A stretch of 12,933 nucleotides of DNA from Burkholderiales bacterium. GTDB lineage: Bacteria > Pseudomonadota > Gammaproteobacteria > Burkholderiales > Burkholderiaceae_C. Location of the stretch: contig CANFNE010000040.1 of the NCBI GenBank assembly GCA_947448105.1, positions 1 through 12,933 on the forward strand. Reading direction: 5' to 3'. Under the pieces are notes generated by a model. The model ran no database searches and had not been told where the DNA came from. It saw only the letters and a program-made list of their open reading frames with translations. This document shows positions 6,972 to 12,933 of the stretch, one piece after another. Positions within the stretch are counted from its first letter, which is position 1. Every line of letters starts with the position of its first letter. A program made the translations under genes and the position numbers.

Positions 6972-7763
6972 ATGAAAACCATCATCTACGAACAAGCGGG
7001 CGCGGTGGCTACTGTCACTCTCAACCGTCCCGAGGCGCTCAACGCCCTGTCCTGGGATATGAACCACGAACTCGCCGAACTGAGTTCCCGTCTGGAACTC
7101 GACGACAGCGTGCGCTGCGTGGTGCTCCAAGGTGCGGGCGACCATTTCATGGCTGGGGGTGACATCAAGGGCTTTAGTACCGGCCCGAGCGATGCGCAGT
7201 CGCGCAAGCTGGGTTTTGAGCGTGGTATCGCCGAAACACACAGCATCATCACCCGGCTCAAACGCATGCCCAAGCCGGTGATTGCCAGCGTGCAAGGGGC
7301 GGTGGCCGGTTTTGGCGTTTCACTCATGTGTGCCTGCGACCTGGTGGTAGCCGCCGACAACAGCTACTTCACGCTGGCCTATTGCCATATCGGCACCACG
7401 CCCGACGGCGGCGCCACCTTCGCCCTGCCCCGCACCGTGGGCACCAAGCTCGCGATGGAAATTGCCCTTTTGGGCGACCGTTTTGATGCCGCGCGCGCCT
7501 TGCAACTGGGTCTGGTCAACCGGGTGGTGCCGGTGGCGCAGCGGCAAGAGGCTGCGGCAACCCTGGCAGCGCGCCTGGCCAAAGGCCCAACCGCCGTTTA
7601 TGGCCGCACCAAAAAACTGATCAACGCATCCCACACCCACACGCTCGCCGAGCAACTGCAGGCCGAACAAGAAAGCTTTGTCGCCTCGGCCCTGGGCGCC
7701 GACTTTGCCGAAGGGATTGCCGCCTTTGTGGAAAAGCGCAAGCCGCACTTTGTCGGTCATTGA
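6972..7763 (+). CDS. Enoyl-CoA hydratase/isomerase family protein, isomerase-type active site
   Basis: The 263-residue protein is a crotonase-fold enzyme acting on an acyl-CoA. The N-terminal LNRPEALNAL and the oxyanion-hole segment MAGGDIK (60-66) are clear, as is VQGAVAGFGVSL (107-118). The two glutamates of true enoyl-CoA hydratases are missing: S117 stands at the first site and the second aligns with a non-acidic residue. Instead D145 in TTPDGGAT matches the catalytic aspartate of PaaG-type isomerases. A double-bond or ring-opening isomerase is therefore more likely than a hydratase; this is inference from motif alignment. The ATG at 6972 begins the domain in register; its ribosome-binding site is weak. 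Forty bases later starts the flavoprotein gene, probably in the same transcript. Confidence 0.9.
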   Translation: MKTIIYEQAGAVATVTLNRPEALNALSWDMNHELAELSSRLELDDSVRCVVLQGAGDHFMAGGDIKGFSTGPSDAQSRKLGFERGIAETHSIITRLKRMPKPVIASVQGAVAGFGVSLMCACDLVVAADNSYFTLAYCHIGTTPDGGATFALPRTVGTKLAMEIALLGDRFDAARALQLGLVNRVVPVAQRQEAAATLAARLAKGPTAVYGRTKKLINASHTHTLAEQLQAEQESFVASALGADFAEGIAAFVEKRKPHFVGH

Positions 7764-7803
7764 GTCCAATTTTCTTAAAACCAAACCAAACGGAGGAACC
7801 CCA

Positions 7804-8781
7804 ATGAAAACCCTGATCACCGACATGTTCGGCATCCAGCACCCCATTATTCAGGGCGGAATGCACTACGTAGGCTTTGCCGAGCTGGCCGCTGCCGTAT
7901 CCAACGCGGGCGGACTGGGCATCATTACGGGACTGACCCAGCGCACGCCCGAGGCGCTGGCCGCCGAGATTGCCCGCTGCCGCGCCATGACAGACAAGCC
8001 CTTTGGCGTGAACCTGACCTTTTTGCCCACCGTAAGTTCGCCCGACTATCCCGGCTACATCAAAGCCATCATCGAAGGCGGCGTGAAAGCGGTGGAAACC
8101 GCGGGCAACAACCCGCAAAAGTGGCTGCCCGCGCTGCACGAGGCCGGCGTCAAAGTGATCCACAAATGCACCTCCGTGCGCCACGCGCTCAAGGCCGAGG
8201 CCATTGGCTGCGACGCCGTCAGCGTGGACGGCTTTGAATGCGGCGGCCACCCGGGCGAGGACGATATTCCCAACTTTATCTTGCTGCCGCGCGCGGCCGA
8301 GTCGCTGAAGATTCCGTTTGTGGCCTCCGGCGGTATGGCCGACGGGCGCTCGCTGGTGGCGGCACTGGCGCTGGGCGCCGAGGGCATCAATATGGGGACG
8401 CGCTTTATTGCCACGCAAGAGGCGCCGGTGCATGAAAAGGTCAAACAAGCCATCGTGGACGCCAGCGAGCTCGACACCCGCCTGGTGATGCGCCCCTTGC
8501 GCAACACCGAGCGCGTGCTGCGCAACGCTGCCGTGGACCGGCTCTTGGAAAAAGAACGCACGCTGGGCGCCAATCTCAAGTTCGAGGACATCATTGACGA
8601 GGTGGCTGGCGTTTACCCGCGCATCATGCAAAACGGCGACATGGAGGCCGGCGCCTGGTCTTGCGGCATGGTGGCGGGCCTGATCCACGACATTCCCACG
8701 GTCAAGGAGCTGATCGACCGCATCATGCGTGAGGCCGAAGGCATCATTTACCGTCGCCTGGCCGGCTTGGGCCACAGCTAA
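7804..8781 (+). CDS. FMN-dependent NADH:quinone reductase-like / nitronate monooxygenase family protein
   Basis: The 325-residue TIM-barrel flavoprotein is of the kind routinely labelled nitronate monooxygenase or 2-nitropropane dioxygenase. Visible family segments are HPIIQGGMHYVG (13-24), AVSNAGGLG (31-39), ECGGHPGEDD (145-154, with H149), SGGMADG (175-181) and NMGTRF (196-201). Together with VIHKCTSVRHALKAE and MRPLRNTERV these are nearly the wording I remember of P. aeruginosa PA1024. That enzyme was shown to be an NADH:quinone reductase rather than a nitronate monooxygenase, so reductase activity is the better guess here. GGAGGA at 7792-7797, six bases before the ATG, is a strong ribosome-binding site. 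The neighbouring crotonase suggests a link to acyl-CoA metabolism, but the shared pathway is unknown. Confidence 0.9.
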   Translation: MKTLITDMFGIQHPIIQGGMHYVGFAELAAAVSNAGGLGIITGLTQRTPEALAAEIARCRAMTDKPFGVNLTFLPTVSSPDYPGYIKAIIEGGVKAVETAGNNPQKWLPALHEAGVKVIHKCTSVRHALKAEAIGCDAVSVDGFECGGHPGEDDIPNFILLPRAAESLKIPFVASGGMADGRSLVAALALGAEGINMGTRFIATQEAPVHEKVKQAIVDASELDTRLVMRPLRNTERVLRNAAVDRLLEKERTLGANLKFEDIIDEVAGVYPRIMQNGDMEAGAWSCGMVAGLIHDIPTVKELIDRIMREAEGIIYRRLAGLGHS

Positions 8782-8804
8782 GCCACAAGCTAAGCCACTG
8801 CTAA
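8771..8804 (+). repeat. Three short tandem repeats carrying stop codons
   Basis: The end of the flavoprotein gene reads GCCACAGCTAA, GCCACAAGCTAA, GCCACTGCTAA head to tail. The first copy holds the real stop (8779-8781), the second gives a further in-frame TAA (8791-8793), and the third TAA is out of frame. It looks like local slippage duplication of the last codons. Confidence 0.6.
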
Positions 8805-8808
8805 CCAG

Positions 8809-8835
8809 CCGCAAAGCGCGGCCTGGGCCTTGCGG
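8809..8835. terminator. Candidate terminator hairpin between flavoprotein gene and ldcA
   Basis: CCGCAA (8809-8814) and TTGCGG (8830-8835) are a perfect six-base inverted repeat, with GC-rich sequence between that can pair further (GGCC/GGCC). It sits between two convergent genes, 27 bases past one stop and 45 bases past the other. No T-run follows on either strand, so termination is plausible but not proven. The rest of the gap, 8836-8880, shows nothing clear. Confidence 0.35.
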
Positions 8836-8880
8836 ACCCAAACCGCCCACCGCACCATGGGGCACGCGGATGCCGAAGCC

Positions 8881-9789
8881 CTAAATATGGCCCCAGACCA
8901 TGAGCGCGTCGCGGCCCTGGGTGACCAAATCGACCTTGGCACCCACGGGCAACAGCACTTTGGTGGGCACATGGCCGAACGGAAGGCCAGTGAGCACCGG
9001 CACTTTCAGCTGGCTGCGCAGCCAGGCCACCACGCTGGCGAGTTTGAATCCCTTGTCGTGCGGCACCAGCTTGTAGTTGGTGAACTGGCCCAGCACAATC
9101 GCTTTTTGCTGCGCCAGCACGCCGCTGTGCAAAAGCTGGGTGAGCATGCGTTCCAGACGGTAAGGGTGTTCGCCTACGTCTTCCAGAAACAGCACGCCGC
9201 CCTTCACTTTGGGCAAATACGGCGTACCCAAGAGCGACACCAGCACCGCCAGATTGCCACCCCACAGCTTGGCGTTGTGCACTTCTAGCGCTGCATCGGC
9301 CTCGGACACAGGCAGGCGCCAGCCCGCGCCCTCCCCTTGCTCGAGCAGCAAATCGTCAAAGCAGGCTTGCATGATGTCGTCAGGACCATCGGGCGCGCCA
9401 AAGTCTTCACCCAGCGCCGGGCCTTGCCAGGTAATAGCGCCGGTTTTGGCCATGACCGCCAGCTCAAAGGCCGTGAAATCGCTCAGGCCCACAAATTGGG
9501 TACCCGTCTCAACGGCCTTGGAAATCGCGGCAAAGGGCAGCGCGGGCAAAAGCCGCGTGAGCCCATATCCCCCGCGCGTGACCATGGCCACATCCGCACC
9601 GCTGGCAGTAGCCCGGCCAATGGCTGCCAGGCGCGTGGCGTCGTCACCCGCAAAGCGCAGGTGGCTAGTCAGGGCGTCCGCATCCACCTCCACCTCGTGG
9701 CCTAGCGCACGCAGGTGCTTGAGCCCGCGCTTGAAAGCCGCCTTGTCGCGCACCGCGCCCGAAGGCGAAAAAATGTAGATGTGGCTCAT
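8881..9789 (-). CDS. ldcA: LD-carboxypeptidase (muramoyltetrapeptide carboxypeptidase)
   Basis: The 302-residue protein is a family S66 serine peptidase. LdcA removes the terminal D-alanine from muropeptide tetrapeptides in the cytoplasm during peptidoglycan recycling. The N-terminus IYIFSPSGAV, the VTRGGYGLTRLLP stretch (70-82) and the nucleophile motif GLSDFT with S103 are present. E203 in FLEDVGEHPYR and H273 in FGHVPTK complete the Ser-Glu-His triad. Length is normal. Microcin-resistance MccF proteins share the fold, but MccF-specific features cannot be judged by eye. The start ATG at 9789 has no close ribosome-binding site; GAGG lies about 17 bases upstream. It follows the tadA fusion by 34 bases on the same strand and is probably cotranscribed. 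Confidence 0.93.
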   Translation of the reverse strand: MSHIYIFSPSGAVRDKAAFKRGLKHLRALGHEVEVDADALTSHLRFAGDDATRLAAIGRATASGADVAMVTRGGYGLTRLLPALPFAAISKAVETGTQFVGLSDFTAFELAVMAKTGAITWQGPALGEDFGAPDGPDDIMQACFDDLLLEQGEGAGWRLPVSEADAALEVHNAKLWGGNLAVLVSLLGTPYLPKVKGGVLFLEDVGEHPYRLERMLTQLLHSGVLAQQKAIVLGQFTNYKLVPHDKGFKLASVVAWLRSQLKVPVLTGLPFGHVPTKVLLPVGAKVDLVTQGRDALMVWGHI

Positions 9790-9823
9790 AGAAGTTAATT
9801 GGCCTCAGATTCCAATTTTCGGC

Positions 9824-11206
9824 TCAGGCCGTTGGGTGAAAAAACGCCAACGCCCGCTGCGCAATCGGCTCGCCGTGCTCCTGCACAAAGTGGCCGCCTT
9901 GGGGCAGCAGCATCACCTCGCTGCAGCCGCGAATCTGATTTTGCAAAGCGCGCATGACTGGCTCGCCCAGCACCGGGTCTTGCTGGCCAATGGCCATCAG
10001 CGTCTGGCCAGCCCAGTCGTGCTGCCAAAAAGCCTGGGCGCGGCGCGACACTTCGGCTCCCGGCGCATCGGCAAACTCCGGCACCATGGGCGGAAAAGCG
10101 CGCAACGCAGCGCGGTGGCCCCGGTCTGGAAAAGGAGCGTTGTAAGCCCGCCACTCGGGCTCCGCCATCTGCGGGTTGCCCCGGGCAAACAGGCGACCCA
10201 CGTCAAATTCCGGGTTTTTGTCGCACCACTGGCGCCACGCCAAAAAGCCGGGCGATAAGGGCAACTCGCCGGTGGCCAGCGTGGTGTTCATCACCAAAAG
10301 TCCCCGGTAGCGCTGGGGCGCGTCCATGGGCAGGGTCAGGCCCAAAATACCGCCCCAGTCTTGCACCACCAGCACCACGTTGCGCAAGTCCAGACGCTCC
10401 ACGAGCTCCAGCAACACCTGGCGGTGGAAGTCAAAGCCATGAAACCCGTCTTTTTTGGGCTTGTCGCTCTTGCCAAAGCCGACCAAATCGGGCGCCACTA
10501 CCCGATGCCCCGCCCCGGTAAAAGCGGGAATCATCTTGCGGTACAGGTAGCTCCAGGCCGGGTTGCCGTGCAAACACAGGTAGGTGGTGTGCGCGTCTGC
10601 GGGCCCCACGTCCAGGTAGTGCATGCGCAAACCGGCCAACGTGGGCAAGTCGCTCAGGTAATGGGCCGGCCAGGGGTAGTCCGGCAGCTTGGCAAAGCAG
10701 GCGTCAGGGGTGCGCAGGGCGTCGTCACGGACGGGGTTCATGTTCAACCTTCGGGGTTTGAAGAAGTCTTGCAGCATAGACGCACAGTCGGCGGCCAGCA
10801 CGCCACCCTGCACCTGCGTTTGGTGGTTCAGAGCGTCCTGGGCAAAAAGATTGAGCACCGAGCCCGCCGCACCTGTGCGCGGGTCCGCCGCACCAAACAC
10901 CACCCGCTTGAGCCGCGCGTGCAGCATGGCGCCGCTGCACATGGCGCACGGCTCCAGGGTCACAAACAGCTCGCAACCGTCCAGTCGGTAATTGCCCGAC
11001 ACCAGGGCTGCCGCGCGCAAGGCGGCAATTTCGGCGTGGGCCGTGGGGTCGTGCTGGCCAATAGGCGCGTTGCGGCCGGTAGCGATCAAGACACCGTCTT
11101 TGACCACCACCGCGCCCACCGGCACTTCGCCGGCTTCGGAGGCCAGCGCCGCTTGCTCCAACGCCAGGCGCATCCAATGCGCGTCAGAAGGCCGAGTTTC
11201 AGGCAT
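9824..11206 (-). CDS. tadA: TadA tRNA adenosine deaminase fused to a haloalkane dehalogenase
   Basis: One open frame of 460 codons encodes two complete enzymes. Residues 1-152 are TadA, which edits A34 to inosine in tRNA-Arg(ACG): the zinc/catalytic motif HAE is at 57-59 and PCAMC holds C87 and C90. Residues 156-460 match haloalkane dehalogenases of the DhlA (HLD-I) type: HGNPAWSYLYRKMI, FGKSDKP, nucleophile D283 in VVQDWGG, halide-binding W284 and probably W324, acid D410, and base H439 in GGHFVQEHGE. DhlA-type enzymes hydrolyse carbon-halogen bonds. I chose ATG 11206, 17 bases after the paiB-like stop, since it gives a TadA of normal N-terminus; ATG 11254 would overlap that gene. E. coli TadA is a separate protein of roughly 170 residues. 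The fusion may be real, or may be two genes joined by a one-base error (see 10739-10752). Confidence 0.85.
   Translation of the reverse strand: MPETRPSDAHWMRLALEQAALASEAGEVPVGAVVVKDGVLIATGRNAPIGQHDPTAHAEIAALRAAALVSGNYRLDGCELFVTLEPCAMCSGAMLHARLKRVVFGAADPRTGAAGSVLNLFAQDALNHQTQVQGGVLAADCASMLQDFFKPRRLNMNPVRDDALRTPDACFAKLPDYPWPAHYLSDLPTLAGLRMHYLDVGPADAHTTYLCLHGNPAWSYLYRKMIPAFTGAGHRVVAPDLVGFGKSDKPKKDGFHGFDFHRQVLLELVERLDLRNVVLVVQDWGGILGLTLPMDAPQRYRGLLVMNTTLATGELPLSPGFLAWRQWCDKNPEFDVGRLFARGNPQMAEPEWRAYNAPFPDRGHRAALRAFPPMVPEFADAPGAEVSRRAQAFWQHDWAGQTLMAIGQQDPVLGEPVMRALQNQIRGCSEVMLLPQGGHFVQEHGEPIAQRALAFFHPTA
10739..10752 (-). promoter_or_regulatory. Internal ribosome-binding site and ATG at the TadA/dehalogenase junction
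   Basis: On the minus strand GAAGG (10752-10748) stands six bases before an in-frame ATG (10741-10739), exactly where the dehalogenase domain begins (MNPVRDDALRTPD). Between them TTGAAC contains a TGA in another frame (10746-10744). Removing one upstream base would end TadA at that TGA and leave the ATG as an ordinary downstream start. A separate dehalogenase could therefore still be made from this site. Confidence 0.5.
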
Positions 11207-11223
11207 GGCGCAGGCGGCGGTGT

Positions 11224-11859
11224 TCAGGCGCCGAAACCCATTTGGCGCATCCATTGGCCCAGGGCTTGTTCGTCCGGGCTGCCTGCATCGTAGATTTCCA
11301 GCATGCGGGCATGCGCTTCTGGGCGGTGTTGATTCACTTTAACTTTGCACTGCAAGCTTATGATTTTCAATGAAAAAGCAACGATAGCACCCAACATCTT
11401 GCCGGTGTAATCGTGCGGCAACGTACGCCATTGGTCGGCGTACGCAGGCTCGTGGTCGGCGATCAGGTGCTTGAGCAGCGCGTCTTTGGCGGCTTCGCCA
11501 TCGAGCACCTCCGCCTGCACGGTGCAATGCACGGCGATGTAATTCCAGGTCGGCACGCGTACCAGGTCGGGGTAGACCTTGGGCGACATATAGGCCTGCG
11601 GACCCATGAAGGTCACTACCGCTTGCGCTCTGTCGGCCAGGTATTTCCAGTGCGGGTTTGCGCGTGCGCAGTGGCCGAGCAAGGTGTGGGGCACCAGCGT
11701 GCCATCTTGCCCCGGCGCAGACTCAAGATGCAGGGGCAAATGCGTCACAAAGGGCAGACCGCCCTCGTCTACCGAAATCAGGCTGGCAAAGGGGTGGCTG
11801 CGCATGACTTGCGCGGCCACCTGGGCGTCTTTGGGGTCAAACTGTGCGGGCAAGTACAT
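11224..11859 (-). CDS. PaiB-like FMN-binding split-barrel protein
   Basis: The 211-residue protein resembles PaiB of Bacillus, described as an FMN-binding negative transcriptional regulator affecting sporulation and protease genes. Family wording includes the start MYLPAQF, ASLISV (25-30), PFVTHLPL (36-43), the VPTWNY motif (102-107) with AVH after it, and KVNQHRP near the C-terminus (174-180). The fold is a flavin-reductase-like split barrel; no DNA-binding helix-turn-helix is visible, so a regulatory role here is doubtful. The ATG at 11859 is preferred to the adjacent TTG at 11862 because AAGGA (11870-11866) lies six bases before it. That ribosome-binding site overlaps the stop of the VOC gene, which suggests coupled translation. 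The tadA fusion begins 17 bases after its stop. Confidence 0.87.
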   Translation of the reverse strand: MYLPAQFDPKDAQVAAQVMRSHPFASLISVDEGGLPFVTHLPLHLESAPGQDGTLVPHTLLGHCARANPHWKYLADRAQAVVTFMGPQAYMSPKVYPDLVRVPTWNYIAVHCTVQAEVLDGEAAKDALLKHLIADHEPAYADQWRTLPHDYTGKMLGAIVAFSLKIISLQCKVKVNQHRPEAHARMLEIYDAGSPDEQALGQWMRQMGFGA

Positions 11860-11868
11860 CAAGAGTCC

Positions 11869-12243
11869 TTAGCTGCCGGTATAACAAAAAACCGCAAGCT
11901 TGTTGCCGTCGAGGTCGCGAAAGTAGGCGCCATAGAAGCCGCCTCCTCTGGGGCCCGGTGCCCCTTCGTCACGCGCGCCGAGTTGGAGCGCCTTGGCGTA
12001 CATAGTCTGAACATGCGCTTGCGATGGGACCGAGAGCGCAACCATGGACCCATTTCCCACGGTGGCCGCAGCGCCGTCAAACGGCGTGTTTACCGCAAAC
12101 ATGGGCTGGTCTGGCGATATTCCCCAGCCCACGCCACGTTCCGTCTCGTAAAAACGTTTTGCGCCCAGCAAACCTAGTAACGGGTCGTAAAAAGCCATGG
12201 CGCGGGGCTTGTCGTTGGTGCCAATGCAGGTGTAGCCAATCAT
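11869..12243 (-). CDS. VOC-fold (glyoxalase/dioxygenase superfamily) protein
   Basis: The 124-residue protein has the VOC fold of paired beta-alpha-beta-beta-beta modules. The opening IGYTCIGTNDKPRAMAFYD (2-20) and the closing FRDLDGNKLAVF (108-119) are the recognisable parts. In metal-dependent members the first strand usually starts with a histidine and the last strand carries a glutamate after DGN. Here those places hold Y4/T5 and the residues KLA, so metal binding of the classical kind is doubtful. Function is unknown; such proteins range from glyoxalases to drug-binding proteins. AAGG lies six bases before the ATG at 12243. It sits 33 bases after guaA and nine bases before the paiB-like gene, so it is probably part of the same transcript. 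Confidence 0.85.
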   Translation of the reverse strand: MIGYTCIGTNDKPRAMAFYDPLLGLLGAKRFYETERGVGWGISPDQPMFAVNTPFDGAAATVGNGSMVALSVPSQAHVQTMYAKALQLGARDEGAPGPRGGGFYGAYFRDLDGNKLAVFCYTGS

Positions 12244-12276
12244 AAAAAACCTTATCCCAAAAAATACGGAGGACCC

Positions 12277-12933
12277 CTATTCCCACTCAATAGTCGCCGG
12301 GGGTTTTGAGCTCACGTCATAGGTCACGCGGTTGATGCCACGCACCTCGTTGATGATGCGGCCCGACACTTTTTTCAGCAGCGCATAGGGCAACTCGGCC
12401 CAATCCGCGGTCATGAAGTCGCTGGTTTGCACCGCGCGCAGGGCCACCACGTAGTCGTAGGTGCGGCCGTCGCCCATCACGCCCACGCTTTTTACCGGCA
12501 AGAACACGGTGAAGGCCTGGCTGGTGGCTTCGTACCAGTTTTTCGGGACGCCGCCTGCGCCCGCCACTTCGCCCGCAGCAGGGACGTAGGGCGTGGCGCG
12601 CAATTCTTCGATAAAGATCGCATCAGCGCGGCGCAGCAGGTCGGCGTACTCTTTTTTGACCTCGCCCAAAATCCGCACACCCAGGCCGGGGCCGGGAAAG
12701 GGATGGCGGTAGACCATGTCGTGCGGCAATCCCAGTGCCACGCCGAGTTGGCGCACTTCGTCCTTGAACAGATCGCGCAGGGGTTCGAGCAGTTTGAGGC
12801 CCAGTTGTTCGGGCAGGCCACCCACGTTGTGGTGGCTTTTGATGGTGACGGCTTTTTTGCTTTTGGCGCCGCCGCTCTCGATCACATCAGGGTAAATCGT
12901 GCCTTGGGCGAGGAAGGTAGCGCCCTTGTGCCC
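12277..12933 (-). CDS. guaA: GMP synthase (glutamine-hydrolysing), C-terminal part
   Basis: The final 218 residues of GuaA are visible; the rest lies beyond the window edge. GuaA aminates XMP to GMP using glutamine and ATP in the cytoplasm. The visible part covers the end of the ATP-pyrophosphatase domain (FLAQGTIYPDVIESGG, KSHHNVGGLP, FKDEVR) and the whole dimerisation domain (HPFPGPGLGVR, FLPVKSVGVMGDGR). It ends in the invariant KPPATIEWE. Between IEELR and SQAFTVF there is a segment of about 25 residues, rich in A, G and P, against about eight in E. coli as I remember it. Reading continues open to the first base of the edge. It is the most upstream visible gene of the minus-strand run that ends at ldcA. 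Confidence 0.96.
   Translation of the reverse strand, partial: GHKGATFLAQGTIYPDVIESGGAKSKKAVTIKSHHNVGGLPEQLGLKLLEPLRDLFKDEVRQLGVALGLPHDMVYRHPFPGPGLGVRILGEVKKEYADLLRRADAIFIEELRATPYVPAAGEVAGAGGVPKNWYEATSQAFTVFLPVKSVGVMGDGRTYDYVVALRAVQTSDFMTADWAELPYALLKKVSGRIINEVRGINRVTYDVSSKPPATIEWE

Noticed and set aside
7621..8865. Minus-strand open frame of over 400 codons opposite the flavoprotein gene
   Set aside because: The flavoprotein on the plus strand has clear family motifs; the antisense frame has none and is H/G/A/R-rich.
10361..11293. Plus-strand open frame opposite the TadA fusion
   Set aside because: It is antisense to a gene with clear catalytic motifs; composition is H/Q/R/G-rich with no domain.
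1..12933. tRNA, rRNA, CRISPR array, insertion sequence, attachment site or phage genes
   Set aside because: No regularly spaced repeats, transposase motifs, terminal inverted repeats or RNA-gene landmarks were seen on either strand.

Overview
The window looks like chromosomal DNA from a GC-rich betaproteobacterium of the order Burkholderiales, most likely the family Comamonadaceae (Rhodoferax/Polaromonas-like). This rests on gene content and order (mltG-tmk-holB-pilZ-tatD; guaA followed by tadA and ldcA), strong G/C bias at third codon positions, and protein wording that matches that group as I know it. No database search was possible. I see no tRNA, rRNA, insertion sequence, phage gene or CRISPR array.

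Layout. At 1-169 there is the 5' end of an unrecognised gene on the minus strand, divergent from the next block. At 325-4949 on the plus strand lies a tight operon: mltG (glycan-strand terminase), tmk (dTMP kinase), holB (clamp-loader delta prime), pilZ (type IV pilus protein), tatD (metal-dependent nuclease) and an exported ankyrin-repeat protein. Two of its junctions are four-base ATGA overlaps. At 4995-5108 is a possible 37-residue small ORF in an otherwise gene-free gap. Its stop overlaps the stop of the convergent ureohydrolase gene (5105-6154, minus).

At 6301-8781 on the plus strand are a small membrane protein, a crotonase-family protein with a PaaG-type rather than hydratase active site, and a flavoprotein of the class usually labelled nitronate monooxygenase. 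The flavoprotein resembles the NADH:quinone reductase PA1024 of Pseudomonas aeruginosa. From 12933 down to 8881, all on the minus strand and closely spaced, are guaA (3' part only), a VOC-fold protein, a PaiB-like FMN-binding protein, a TadA/haloalkane-dehalogenase fusion, and ldcA.

The genes are mostly housekeeping: peptidoglycan synthesis and recycling (mltG, ldcA), nucleotide metabolism (tmk, guaA), replication (holB) and tRNA editing (tadA). I did not find a clear new multi-gene system. The most notable object is the single open frame joining a complete tRNA adenosine deaminase to a complete haloalkane dehalogenase of the DhlA type. The junction keeps a good internal ribosome-binding site and ATG, and an out-of-frame TGA, so it looks like two genes joined by loss of one stop through a one-base change. 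That change could be real, lineage-wide, or a sequencing error. Also worth checking are the probable misannotation of the crotonase and flavoprotein genes, the uncertain substrate of the ureohydrolase, and the 37-codon ORF.
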